Of a stretch of DNA of 64,000 nucleotides, positions 25,900 to 34,769 are shown one piece after another. The stretch is from assembly GCA_020638365.1 (NCBI GenBank), contig JACKIQ010000001.1, positions 186,001 through 250,000 on the forward strand. The letters are read 5' to 3'. The translations under genes were made by a program, and so were the position numbers. Every line of letters begins with the position of its first letter. The stretch's first letter is position 1. Source of the DNA: Rhodospirillales bacterium (GTDB lineage: Bacteria > Pseudomonadota > Alphaproteobacteria > Micavibrionales > Micavibrionaceae). Under the pieces are notes generated by a model. The model saw nothing but the letters and a program-made list of their open reading frames with translations. It searched no databases and had not been told where the DNA came from.

Positions 25900-26475
25900 A
25901 TGTACGCCAAGGCTTATCAAAATAACCAAAAACAGTCCCTCGTCGGCAAGATCGCCGGCATCGTTCAGAAAATCTCGCAACTGGCCCCTCACCCGGATAA
26001 ACCGGGTCATCGCGGGCCGCTGTTCGCACATTCCAATCCTAACGCCCGTGTCGCCAGCGACCATGACGGGATGCTGGGCATGATGATGATGGAAACCATG
26101 CTCGGCACCGCTTTCTCAGACGCGATGTCCGATACGTGCGGCGAGTGGACCGAGAATATAGACTTCACCGCGGTCATGGACTGCTACTCAGAATACATTA
26201 CCGACGTTGCCGGGAAGAACGACGAACACCACAATCAGGCGCACGGCCAAGGCACTCTGGCCCGTCTTTCCGGTAAATCCATTGCCAACAGTTTCAACAT
26301 GCGCGGCTCGATCAGCTCGGGCATGCAAGCCTTTCTCGACGATCTTCCAACCCGCCTGCAGGCCGAAAAGGAGCTGGTGTATTACCTGCGCCAGCTTGAG
26401 CTTCTGGATGCGCCCGCACCGGTCTACGCACCGGCTGCCCCCGCTCCTGCTCCGCGTCCTCGCTTTGCCGCCTAA
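25900..26475 (+). CDS. Unrecognised 191-aa protein under a ribosome-site hairpin
   Basis: Starts MYAKAYQNNQKQSLVGKIAG directly after GAGGAAGTAAAAG. The body is helical with Met-rich stretch GMLGMMMMETMLG (about 57-69) and His/Asn-rich loop, then a Pro/Ala tail (APAPVYAPAAPAPAP). There is no signal peptide or known domain. A 296-base AT-rich upstream gap and its own terminator make it a single-gene unit. Regulation by the 5' hairpin is the most informative feature. Confidence 0.65.
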   Translation: MYAKAYQNNQKQSLVGKIAGIVQKISQLAPHPDKPGHRGPLFAHSNPNARVASDHDGMLGMMMMETMLGTAFSDAMSDTCGEWTENIDFTAVMDCYSEYITDVAGKNDEHHNQAHGQGTLARLSGKSIANSFNMRGSISSGMQAFLDDLPTRLQAEKELVYYLRQLELLDAPAPVYAPAAPAPAPRPRFAA

Positions 26476-26497
26476 AAAATACGCCTTCGGGCCGATA

Positions 26498-26533
26498 CAA
26501 AGCCCCGCTCCGTAGAGCGGGCTTTGTTTTTTT
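26498..26533 (+). terminator. Intrinsic terminator after the 191-aa gene
   Basis: CAAAGCCCCGCTC (26498-26510) pairs with GAGCGGGCTTTG (26515-26526), one bulged C, 4-base loop, followed by a run of eight T. Confidence 0.9.
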
Positions 26534-26619
26534 GGGGTTTCGTGAGAAGTGGTTCTTTTGCAATCTTTTGAATATGTTATGATGCGCGTTGAAAGTATCA
26601 AGACTGCTGACGGGCGGGA

Positions 26620-27537
26620 ATGAAAATTGAATCCTCATTAATGCGGGAACGCTTTATCATCAAGGGCCGCGTGGCTGCCTCAGACGATCCGTCAAAGGTG
26701 ACGCATGCCCAGAGCAATCGTATGCCGGTTGTACTTCAGGCTGGCGGCATGCCCTCGGAAGATTACATCGTGCGCGCCCATAACATGCATAGCTGTTCGC
26801 GCATGGTCGCCCATATGATTCGCGATTATGAAAAGAGCGGACCTCTCCAGAACAGGGTGGTCCCCTATAAGTGGACCGAAGTCTGGAGCGAGGTGATCAG
26901 CGATTACGAGATCGCCTACAACCCTGAACGGTGGGTTTGCGTCTATCATCATGGCGAGCCGGTCTTTCATTTCGGTAAACGCAACCCGTTTCTGGACATC
27001 GTCGAGAAGTGCGCCTTTATGAGCAAGGGCAATTACGAGGCTTCAATCAAGCTTGCCGAAGACGCTTACCGGAAGGCGGGAAAGGACGTGGATATCGGGT
27101 ATGAAAGCGGCATGGCCATCGTGACGAAGATTGAGCGCGAACATGGGCGCTGCGGTTTGATCCTACGGGGGCCGGAACGGTCCACGACGTTTAATTTCAC
27201 CGTTGAGAAGGCCAAGGATAAGCCTGTGAGCGCGTATCAGTGTCTGCGCGTCTGTGCCGCTCTTCTGGAAGGGATCCAACTCGGGTTCATGGTCGGGCTG
27301 GCGAATGAGAAACTGCGGGAGAAGATCATCGATTCGACCTCTACGGAGGCGCGGCAGGCCCGCGAAGGAAAACGGCGCATGTCCATGCTGAACGGCGAGA
27401 TTTCCGCGCTGGAGGTTCATTACAAGGTCCATTACCGGCCAGAGCGCCCGGATTTCAACCGGATCGTTCTTGAAACCGAGAAGCAGGCCCACCGCCATAT
27501 CGAGGACCTGCTAAAGGACGGCGGCACCTCGTGGTGA
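26620..27537 (+). CDS. Unrecognised 305-aa soluble protein
   Basis: GCGGGAATG start at 26620, no signal or membrane helix. The sequence is well ordered, with mixed alpha/beta character (ERWVCVYHHGEPVFHFGKRNPF, RCGLILRGPERSTTFNFTVE, CAALLEGIQLGFMVGLANEKL) and looks like a conserved cytoplasmic protein, but no family or catalytic motif was recognised. It is convergent with acnA, 38 bases apart. Confidence 0.65.
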   Translation: MKIESSLMRERFIIKGRVAASDDPSKVTHAQSNRMPVVLQAGGMPSEDYIVRAHNMHSCSRMVAHMIRDYEKSGPLQNRVVPYKWTEVWSEVISDYEIAYNPERWVCVYHHGEPVFHFGKRNPFLDIVEKCAFMSKGNYEASIKLAEDAYRKAGKDVDIGYESGMAIVTKIEREHGRCGLILRGPERSTTFNFTVEKAKDKPVSAYQCLRVCAALLEGIQLGFMVGLANEKLREKIIDSTSTEARQAREGKRRMSMLNGEISALEVHYKVHYRPERPDFNRIVLETEKQAHRHIEDLLKDGGTSW

Positions 27538-27575
27538 GCTTTTGAAACGTTACCATACCCTTTTTCACTAAACGA

Positions 27576-30248
27576 TCAGGCGGCTATGCGGCGCAGAACG
27601 TAGTGCAGGATTCCGCCGTTCAGGAAATATTCCAGTTCGTCGAGCGTGTCGATCCGGCAGAGAAGGCGCACGTCCTGCTCCGAACCGTCTGCGTAACCGA
27701 CCTTCATCACGATTTCCTGCTTTGGAGCAAGCCCCTGCTCTATGCCTCGGATTTCAAAAAATTCGTCGCCGCGGAGGTTCAGGGATTTACGGGTTATGCC
27801 GCCTTTGAATTGAAGCGGGACGACCCCCATGCCGATCAGGTTGGAGCGGTGGATCCGCTCGAAGCTCTCGGCGACGACCGCGCGCACACCCAGAAGGCGC
27901 GTGCCCTTGGCGGCCCAGTCGCGGGACGATCCGGTTCCGTATTCCTTGCCCGCGATCACGACTAGCGGCGTCTTTTCCGCCTGATACTTCATGGCCGCAT
28001 CGTAGATGCTCATGGTCTCGCCGGAGGGGATGAACTTTGTAAAGCCCCCTTCCACGCCGGGGACCATTTCGTTCTTGATCCGGATATTGGCGAAGGTTCC
28101 GCGCATCATGACCTCGTGGTTGCCCCGGCGCGAGCCGTAGGAATTGAAGTCAACCGGCTGCACGCCGTTATCCATCAGGTATTTTCCGGCGGGCGAGTCC
28201 TTCTTGATCGAACCGGCCGGGGAAATGTGGTCGGTGGTGACCGAGTCGCCGAGGATCGCCAGCGCCCGCGCACCTACGATATCCGTCGGTTTTTCGGGAG
28301 TTTTTGACATGCCGGTAAAATACGGCGGGTTCTTGACGTAAGTGGATTTATCCTCCCAGCCATAGGTCTGTCCGGCCGCATCGCCGCCGATCGCCTGCCA
28401 TTCCTTGGGGCCCTTGAACACGTCGGCGTAACGCTCACTGAACATCTGCGCGGTCAGGCAGGACTGCACGGTGTCCGCGATTTCCTTGCCGGTGGGCCAG
28501 ATGTCCTTGAGGTACACGTCCTTGCCGTTCTTGTCCTGTCCCAGCGGTTCCTTCGTGATGTCGATGCGCATCGTTCCGGCGATGGCATAGGCTACGACCA
28601 GCGGCGGGGACGCCAGATAGTTCGACTTCACATGCGGGGATATGCGGCCCTCAAAGTTCCGGTTGCCCGACAGGACGGATGTGACGTTCAGGTCTCCCTT
28701 TTCCACGGCGCCGGCGATCGGACCCGGCAGAGGACCGGAATTGCCGATACAGGTCGTGCAACCGTAGCCGACGGTGTTGAATCCCATCGCGTCCAGATCG
28801 TCCTGAAGCCCTGCTTTTTCAAGATAGTCGGTCACGACCTGCGATCCGGGGGCAAGGGAGGTTTTCACCCACGGCTTGCGGGTCAGGCCCAAGGCCCGCG
28901 CCTTGCGGGCTACAAGGCCCGCAGCGACGAGGACGGAGGGATTGGAGGTGTTCGTGCAGCTCGTGATCGCGGCAATCACAACGTGGCCGTTATCGAGCAT
29001 GTAATCCTCACCCTCGACCTTCGTAGGCTTGTCATCGGGCACCAGTTCACGGAAAGCAGGCGCGGCTTTGGAAAGCGCGATACGGTCCTGCGGGCGCTTG
29101 GGGCCGGAAATGCAAGGCTCGACATCGGCAAGATCCAGTTCCAGCGTTTTTGTGAAAACGGGATCGGGAGCGTTTTTCTCGCGCCACATTCCCTGCGCCT
29201 TCGCATAGGCTTCGACGATCTTCACGCGGTGCGGATCGCGGCCTGTGAACTCCAGGTAGCGCAGCGTTTCGCCGTCGATCGGGAAAAAGCCGCAGGTCGC
29301 GCCGTATTCGGGCGCCATATTCGCAATGGTCGCGCGGTCGGCCAGCGTCAGGTGATCGAGGCCGGGGCCGAAAAATTCGACAAACTTGCCGACGACGCCG
29401 AGGTCCCGCAACATCTTGGTGACGGTCAGGACGAGGTCGGTCGCGGTCGTGCCTTCTTTCATCCGGCCTTTCAGCTTGAAGCCGACGACTTCGGGGATCA
29501 GCATGGAGACGGGCTGGCCGAGCATCGCGGCCTCGGCCTCGATCCCGCCTACGCCCCAGCCGAGAACGGCGAGGCCGTTGACCATCGTTGTATGGGAGTC
29601 GGTGCCGACCAGCGTATCGGGGTAGATGACCGTGCGGTCCGGATTCGCGTCGTCCGTGTCCGCCCAGACGGTCTGGGCCAGATATTCAAGGTTCACCTGA
29701 TGGCAGATGCCGGTGCCGGGCGGCACGACACGGAAATTGTTAAAGGCGTCCTGACCCCAGCGCAGGAAGCTGTAACGCTCTCCGTTACGCTCGAACTCCA
29801 GTTCCACGTTTTGCTGGAAGGCGTTTTGCGTGCCGAACGCATCGACCATGACAGAGTGGTCGATGACCAGATCGACGGGGCTCAGGGGGTTGATCTGCTG
29901 AGGGTTGCCGCCGAGAGCCACCATCGCCTCGCGCATCGCGGCCAGATCGACGACGGCGGGAACGCCCGTGAAATCCTGCATCAGGACGCGGGCGGGACGG
30001 AAAGCGATTTCATGCTCGGAGCGCTTGTTCTCAAGCCAGCCATGGATGGCCTTGATATCCTCGACCGTTACAGAGCGCCCATCCTCACAGCGCAACAGGT
30101 TTTCAAGCAGGACCTTCAACGTGAAAGGAAGCTTTGATATATCGCCGATCTGCCCTGCTGCGGATTTCAGGCAGTAGTAATCATACTGTTTGCCTTCAAC
30201 CTCAAGTGTCTTGCGGGTTTTAAGAGTGTCCTGCCCAACGGTCGTCAT
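27576..30248 (-). CDS. acnA: Aconitate hydratase AcnA
   Basis: 890 residues from the ATG at 30248 (MTTVGQDTLKTRKTLEVEGK), preceded by GGGGACC; a nine-residue longer form is less likely. [4Fe-4S] ligands lie in ITSCTNTSNPS and GYGCTTCIGNSGPLPG. Other signatures are DSHTTMVNGLAVLGWGVGG, GDSVTTDHISPAG, YGSRRGNHEVMMRGTF and EYGTGSSRDWAAKG. It interconverts citrate and isocitrate in the TCA cycle. A 501-codon open frame on the opposite strand here is a high-GC shadow. Confidence 0.97.
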   Translation of the reverse strand: MTTVGQDTLKTRKTLEVEGKQYDYYCLKSAAGQIGDISKLPFTLKVLLENLLRCEDGRSVTVEDIKAIHGWLENKRSEHEIAFRPARVLMQDFTGVPAVVDLAAMREAMVALGGNPQQINPLSPVDLVIDHSVMVDAFGTQNAFQQNVELEFERNGERYSFLRWGQDAFNNFRVVPPGTGICHQVNLEYLAQTVWADTDDANPDRTVIYPDTLVGTDSHTTMVNGLAVLGWGVGGIEAEAAMLGQPVSMLIPEVVGFKLKGRMKEGTTATDLVLTVTKMLRDLGVVGKFVEFFGPGLDHLTLADRATIANMAPEYGATCGFFPIDGETLRYLEFTGRDPHRVKIVEAYAKAQGMWREKNAPDPVFTKTLELDLADVEPCISGPKRPQDRIALSKAAPAFRELVPDDKPTKVEGEDYMLDNGHVVIAAITSCTNTSNPSVLVAAGLVARKARALGLTRKPWVKTSLAPGSQVVTDYLEKAGLQDDLDAMGFNTVGYGCTTCIGNSGPLPGPIAGAVEKGDLNVTSVLSGNRNFEGRISPHVKSNYLASPPLVVAYAIAGTMRIDITKEPLGQDKNGKDVYLKDIWPTGKEIADTVQSCLTAQMFSERYADVFKGPKEWQAIGGDAAGQTYGWEDKSTYVKNPPYFTGMSKTPEKPTDIVGARALAILGDSVTTDHISPAGSIKKDSPAGKYLMDNGVQPVDFNSYGSRRGNHEVMMRGTFANIRIKNEMVPGVEGGFTKFIPSGETMSIYDAAMKYQAEKTPLVVIAGKEYGTGSSRDWAAKGTRLLGVRAVVAESFERIHRSNLIGMGVVPLQFKGGITRKSLNLRGDEFFEIRGIEQGLAPKQEIVMKVGYADGSEQDVRLLCRIDTLDELEYFLNGGILHYVLRRIAA

Positions 30249-30519
30249 GTAAGGTCCCCATTTGAAGAAAATCATAAGAAGAATAGAAGCACACGCTTCG
30301 CGAGTTTACATTAATACCATCCCATGATTAACAATGAATTTACAAAAACCTCTCCCTTTCTTGTCTTTTTCATAATATACGCGCCTGTTTTACTTGGCTT
30401 TTCAACAGGGTTTTTTCCTTTGTTTTCAACGCGCTACAAAAACACCCCGAAAACTGCGCGAACTTATCATTATTTCGCCATATTTGGGGCGGAGAATATA
30501 ATCAGACGGTGGAGACACC

Positions 30520-30610
30520 CTGAAATTGCAAGATTTATGGTTCCTCCTCTGCTGTCGACTCGCTTACTTACCATTTCAGCCGCTGCTTTGACCAAGAGCA
30601 GCGGTTTTTT
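30520..30610 (+). ncRNA. Structured leader or small RNA ending in a terminator, upstream of metB
   Basis: CTGAAAT (30520-30526) pairs with ATTTCAG (30573-30579), directly followed by a terminator hairpin CCGCTGCT (30580-30587) / AGCAGCGG (30597-30604) and TTTTTT (30605-30610). No gene precedes it on this strand, so it is either an independent small RNA or a leader with a terminator for metB, 74 bases downstream. It does not match the SAM-I or SAM-II riboswitch motifs I can recall. The -35-like TTGACA (30652-30657) next to metB suggests that the gene may have its own start. Confidence 0.45.
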
Positions 30611-30683
30611 CTTGGGCGGGTTAAATCCGCTTTTCTTGAACGCCGGAAATTGACAAAGGAAACCGCGGGGGCCATAGATAGGC

Positions 30684-31841
30684 ATGGACAAGAAAAACCG
30701 CAAAAGACGCACCTGTGTCGTGCAGGCGGGTCTCGGAGAGCCGGTCAGTTACCGCGCCGTGATGCCGCCCCTGTGCCTGTCCTCCACGTTCCAGATGGAC
30801 GAGGTGGGGAAAAAGGCCGCTTATGAATACTCCCGTACCCGCAACCCGACGCGCGACCATCTCGCGCAGGCGCTGGCCGAGATCGAAAAAGGGTACGGGG
30901 CGTGCGTCACCTCCTCCGGCATGGCGGCGCTGACGCTGATCGTGCATCTGCTGAACCCGGAAGACCTGCTGATCGCGCCTTACGATTGCTACGGGCGCTC
31001 TTACCGGATGCTGAGCGCACTGGCGGAGAAAAAGCATTTCCGGCTTAAATTCGTGGACCAGTACAGCGAGAAGGGAATCGTAGACGCGTTTTCCGAAACA
31101 CCGCAAATGGTTCTGATCGAAAGCCCGAGCAACCCGGTCATGCGGATCGCGGATATCCGGGCGATCGCGGAGAAAGCAAAAGCGTGCGGCGCGATTACGG
31201 TTGTCGATAACACGTTCCTGTCACCGATGCTGCAACAGCCGCTCTCGCTGGGCGCGGATATCGTTTACCACTCCACGACCAAGTTCCTGAACGGGCATAG
31301 CGATGTCGTGGGCGGATGCGTGGTCATGAAAACAAAAGAACTTTGGGAACACCTTGATTTCTGGGCGAACTCGCTTGGCCTGATCGGTGCGCCGTTCGAT
31401 TCGTACCTGACGCTGCGCGGTTTGCGGACGCTGGAGCTTCGAGTTCACCGGGCGCAGGAAAACGCGATGGCGATCGCCGCGATGCTGGCGACGCACGACA
31501 AGGTGGCGAAAGTTTATTATCCCGGCCTTCCTACGCATGAGGGACACGCAATCGCGGTTGCGCAGCAGGAGGGGTTCGGCGCGATGCTGAGCCTTGAACT
31601 CAAGGGCGATTACGAAACCGCGCGGGCGTTCGTTTCCGGGCTTTCCCTGTTCCGGCTGGCGCAATCGCTGGGCGGGACGGAGAGTTTGATCAACCACCCG
31701 GCCAGCATGACGCATGTTTCGATGGGGCCGGAAGCGCGGGCAAAGGCCGGCGTGACGGACCAGCTTCTGCGGCTGTCGATCGGGGTGGAGCATATCGAGG
31801 ATCTGCTGGAGGATTTACGGGAAGCGTTGGCGGGGATTTAA
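30684..31841 (+). CDS. metB: Cystathionine gamma-synthase (MetB-type PLP enzyme)
   Basis: 385 residues of the Cys/Met-metabolism PLP family. Seen: AYEYSRTRNPTRDHL, TSSGMAALT, APYDCYGRSYRML, VDNTFLSPMLQQPLSLGAD, the PLP lysine Lys200 in HSTTKFLNGHSDVVGG, and the C-terminal SLGGTESLINHPASMTH. The DCYGRSYR and FWANSLGLIGAPFDSYLTLRGLRTL-type blocks closely follow E. coli MetB. It joins an activated homoserine with cysteine on the way to methionine; cystathionine lyase or sulfhydrylase activity cannot be excluded. A structured RNA with terminator lies just upstream. Confidence 0.88.
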   Translation: MDKKNRKRRTCVVQAGLGEPVSYRAVMPPLCLSSTFQMDEVGKKAAYEYSRTRNPTRDHLAQALAEIEKGYGACVTSSGMAALTLIVHLLNPEDLLIAPYDCYGRSYRMLSALAEKKHFRLKFVDQYSEKGIVDAFSETPQMVLIESPSNPVMRIADIRAIAEKAKACGAITVVDNTFLSPMLQQPLSLGADIVYHSTTKFLNGHSDVVGGCVVMKTKELWEHLDFWANSLGLIGAPFDSYLTLRGLRTLELRVHRAQENAMAIAAMLATHDKVAKVYYPGLPTHEGHAIAVAQQEGFGAMLSLELKGDYETARAFVSGLSLFRLAQSLGGTESLINHPASMTHVSMGPEARAKAGVTDQLLRLSIGVEHIEDLLEDLREALAGI

Positions 31842-31862
31842 GCTTCCTGCCTGTTTTCGCTT

Positions 31863-32597
31863 TTAGTATTTACGCTTTTTCTGCGCCGAGCTTAGGTTTT
31901 CATAAAGTTTCGCGTTATGGCGGCCGAAGGTGGGACACTTTTCGTCCACGTTCTGATATTCCTGTAGCGAATCCACGGCGCGCTGGCGTTCGGTGCGGTC
32001 GATTTCGAGTTTCTGAAATTCGAAATCCAGGAGCTGCTTGACGACTTTCTGCATCCGGTTGACCGTTTCCTGCCCGTGCTGCGAGGGGATGGGCCCTGCG
32101 GAAAAACCCCGGGCTTTAAGCTCCGTGTAGAGAGTCTGGCCGACGGTCTTCGCATAATCGTTCACGACCTTGCGGTCGACCATGACGTGCTTTGATTCGT
32201 GACCGATCAGGGCCTTGCGCATGCAAAAATCGCGGTGGAGTTCCTTGGCGATCACGATGGTCGGATCAAGCTCTATTTTGACCGTGATCTTTTCGTACCA
32301 GAGGCAATAAGCGTTGTATCTTGGCAGAAATTCGTTTCCGATCTTTATTTCGTATGAGGAGGTTATACCCCCGCTCATGAAAGCCTGCGTGATCGTCTGG
32401 CCGTGAAAGCCGTACGGATCGACCGTGTCCATGCTAAACCCCTGCAACTCAGCGAGGGTCTTGGAGGTGTCGAACTTCGTTTCGGCGGTCGAGGGGATGA
32501 TATCAATCCGGGTCGGCGGCGGCACCGGGCAGATTTCCGGCTTCGATCCGGCCAAAATCAATAAAGTCGAGGCTGTGAGCGGGTCCAGCGGTATCAT
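31863..32597 (-). CDS. Putative exported HExxH zinc metalloprotein
   Basis: 244 residues. The short hydrophobic N-terminus (LDPLTASTLLILAGS) may be a signal. At about residue 131 the sequence ALIGHESKHVMVDRKVVNDYA contains HESKH, an HExxH zinc-site match with a downstream acidic/aromatic helix. The C-terminal half is a charged helix (FQKLEIDRTERQRAVDSLQEYQN). The fold resembles small secreted metalloprotease-like proteins, but the family is not recognised and activity is inference. It is convergent with metB. Confidence 0.55.
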   Translation of the reverse strand: MIPLDPLTASTLLILAGSKPEICPVPPPTRIDIIPSTAETKFDTSKTLAELQGFSMDTVDPYGFHGQTITQAFMSGGITSSYEIKIGNEFLPRYNAYCLWYEKITVKIELDPTIVIAKELHRDFCMRKALIGHESKHVMVDRKVVNDYAKTVGQTLYTELKARGFSAGPIPSQHGQETVNRMQKVVKQLLDFEFQKLEIDRTERQRAVDSLQEYQNVDEKCPTFGRHNAKLYENLSSAQKKRKY

Positions 32598-32735
32598 CGC
32601 TATCCTTTCCTTGCGCTTCCCCCATTATACAATATTGAGTGAATATTTGATGAATTTATGGGATTTTACGGCCTTTTCCTCGCCCGTTAAAGGGGCTATA
32701 ACAGGAGGCTTAGACGTACAGACAGGAGGTATTCC

Positions 32736-33041
32736 ATGTTTTTAATCGCGTCCCTGGTGTGGATCATAGCTACGCTTGTCCAGATTTTTATCATGATTAT
32801 TATTCTGGAGGTCGCCTTGAGCTGGCTGATCGCTTTCGAGCTGGTCAACGCCGAGAACGAAGCCGCGCGCAACCTGACCAATCTTCTTAAACGCATCACC
32901 GATCCGGTTTACAAGCCCATCCGCAAATTCGTTCCGCCGGTCGGCGGGATCGACCTGACCCCCCTGATCGTGATTATCGGAGTGCAGTTTCTTGCCGGCC
33001 TTATTTTCAAACTGATCGGCATGCCGTTTCTGTTCTTTTGA
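32736..33041 (+). CDS. YggT family membrane protein
   Basis: 101 residues with two membrane helices and the YggT core: LNLLK/NLLKRITDPVYKPIRKFVPPVGGIDLTPLIVIIGVQFL, here with the RITDPVYKPIRKF motif between helices. The family acts at the inner membrane; links to osmotic tolerance and cell-division proteins are known from relatives. GACAGGAGGTATTCC before the ATG is a strong ribosome site. It lies 30 bases upstream of folD. Confidence 0.9.
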   Translation: MFLIASLVWIIATLVQIFIMIIILEVALSWLIAFELVNAENEAARNLTNLLKRITDPVYKPIRKFVPPVGGIDLTPLIVIIGVQFLAGLIFKLIGMPFLFF

Positions 33042-33070
33042 TTCCATGATTTAAGCGGGACCCAGAGCCT

Positions 33071-33949
33071 ATGAGTACAAAGATTATTGACGGCAAAGAC
33101 GCCGCCCGGATATTGCGTGAAAAGGTCGCGCTGGACGTTTCAAAACTTGAATCGCAGCCCGGCCTTGCGGTGATCCTTGTCGGGGACGATCCCGCCTCTA
33201 AGATTTACGTGCGCAATAAAATCAAGGCCTGCGAGAGCGTCGGTATCAGGAGCTTCGAGTCGCGCCTGCCCGCAAAGGCTACGGAGGCCGAGGTCACGGC
33301 GGAAATACAGGCATTCAACGATAATCCGAATGTGCATGGCATCCTGCTTCAACTGCCTGTGCCCAAGCCTCTGGACGGGAACCGGCTGGTCCAGATGATC
33401 GCACCGGAAAAAGACGTGGACGGGCTGAGTTTCGTCAATGCGGGGAAGCTCGCGAGCGGGGCGCGGGACGGTCTTGTCCCCTGCACGCCTCAGGGGGCGT
33501 TGATCCTGATTAAGTCCGTTCTGCCTGATCTTACGGGGATGGAGGCGGTCGTGATCGGGCGCTCGAACCTGTTCGGGAAACCAATGGCCCAGCTCTTGCT
33601 GCAGGAGAATTGCACCGTTACGACCGCGCATTCGCGAACGCGCGGCCTCAAGGAAGTCTGCGCACGGGCTGATATTCTCGTCGCGGCGGTCGGTCAGGCC
33701 AGAATGGTCAAGGGGGACTGGGTGAATCCGGGGGCGTGCGTGATAGACGTGGGGATCAACCGCGATGATGACGGAAAGCTCTGCGGGGATGTGGATTTCG
33801 ATGAGGTCAAAGACATAGCCGGGGCGATAGCGCCTGTGCCGGGCGGGGTTGGGCCGATGACCATCGCCTGCCTTCTGGCGAATACAGTCAATGCGTACAC
33901 ATCCATTCTGGAGAAAAAAACCGCGGAGCTTTCAACGCAGGGTCAGTAA
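33071..33949 (+). CDS. folD: Bifunctional methylene-THF dehydrogenase / methenyl-THF cyclohydrolase FolD
   Basis: 292 residues, full length. Signatures: ILVGDDPASKIYVRNKIKAC (catalytic Lys in YVRNK), HGILLQLPVPKPL, PEKDVDGLSFVNAGKL, PCTPQGAL, VIGRSNLFGKPMAQLLL and PGGVGPMTIACLLANT. It interconverts one-carbon folate units, feeding purH-type reactions. It lies downstream of yggT, and its stop overlaps by seven bases the end of the convergent exported-protein gene. Confidence 0.97.
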   Translation: MSTKIIDGKDAARILREKVALDVSKLESQPGLAVILVGDDPASKIYVRNKIKACESVGIRSFESRLPAKATEAEVTAEIQAFNDNPNVHGILLQLPVPKPLDGNRLVQMIAPEKDVDGLSFVNAGKLASGARDGLVPCTPQGALILIKSVLPDLTGMEAVVIGRSNLFGKPMAQLLLQENCTVTTAHSRTRGLKEVCARADILVAAVGQARMVKGDWVNPGACVIDVGINRDDDGKLCGDVDFDEVKDIAGAIAPVPGGVGPMTIACLLANTVNAYTSILEKKTAELSTQGQ

Positions 33950-34683
33950 GACATCAGGGCAAAAGCCTGATACTTTTTAATAGCGTTCAGTTTTGCCTGA
34001 CGCGTCTGCAGGGTATTAAAAAAATCAACGCGTTCGTGGGGCCGCATGAAGATCAGTTCAGGGTATTCCACCTGAATGAAGCCAAAACTATCAAAAATCT
34101 TCATCAAAAGGCGCTCGTTGGAATCTATCCATCCCTGAAGGTCTATGATAAACGTCCGGGTAATCTGCCTGTTCTGTTTCAGAGCGGTCCAGACGGAGGA
34201 CGAAGAATCCTTTTCATTGACCAGTTTTTCCAACTCATCAATTTCCTCTTCAATGTATTTCTGCCAAAATCTGGCAATCACACGAGCCTTGCGCGTATTT
34301 TTGATCTGCTCTTCGAGGAAATCCTCGTCCGTAAAGACTTTCATATTTCCAACACTGGCCATATAACGGCGGATTTCATAGCCGTACTGGTCGTATTCGG
34401 GGGGGATATCCGTCGTAATGCCGTAAATCAAGCGGTTGGCACGATCAAGAAGACCGCGCGGGGGAACATCCTTTAAAAAAGTTATTTCAACGATGTTGGG
34501 CTCGCCCGGAGGGTTACTGTCATTGTCAATGATAATCACTTCTTTTTTGAGGATGGGCATAAAGACCAGGTCATAGCCCTGACTATCCCGGTCATTTTTT
34601 TTTACAGCAAAGGCCGGAACGCTCATCGTCAGGATGAGGGTGAGCGTCAGAAGGGTTATTTTTACATTTTTCAGGACAAACAT
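33943..34683 (-). CDS. Exported protein of unknown function, 246 aa
   Basis: Signal peptide MFVLKNVKITLLTLTLILTMSVPAFA with an AFA cleavage site. The mature part is charged and mostly helical (DEDFLEEQIKNTRKARVIARFW, YIEEEIDELEKLVNEK), with an aromatic beta-like segment near the N-terminus (YDLVFMPILKKEVIIIDND). No family recognised; periplasmic by signal. The gene overlaps the end of folD tail to tail. Confidence 0.65.
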   Translation of the reverse strand: MFVLKNVKITLLTLTLILTMSVPAFAVKKNDRDSQGYDLVFMPILKKEVIIIDNDSNPPGEPNIVEITFLKDVPPRGLLDRANRLIYGITTDIPPEYDQYGYEIRRYMASVGNMKVFTDEDFLEEQIKNTRKARVIARFWQKYIEEEIDELEKLVNEKDSSSSVWTALKQNRQITRTFIIDLQGWIDSNERLLMKIFDSFGFIQVEYPELIFMRPHERVDFFNTLQTRQAKLNAIKKYQAFALMSY

Positions 34684-34769
34684 AAAAAACGGCGCTTTCT
34701 TTAATTTTATATATACCAGTGTTTTACGGGACTGTGCGGCCCGTATTTAACTACCTATTCTATCGCCTT

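Noticed and set aside
28632..30137. 501-codon open frame on the plus strand
   Set aside because: Lies entirely opposite acnA; high-GC genes commonly leave a long antisense frame. Composition is Asp/Val/Gly/Arg-rich with no domain and no ribosome site.
30324..30653. 109-codon open frame between acnA and metB
   Set aside because: No ribosome site, unlike-protein composition, and overlaps the terminator hairpin.
30480..30683. SAM-I/SAM-II riboswitch upstream of metB
   Set aside because: Conserved core sequences of those classes were not found; only the terminator and a short helix are clear. Kept as an unnamed structured RNA.
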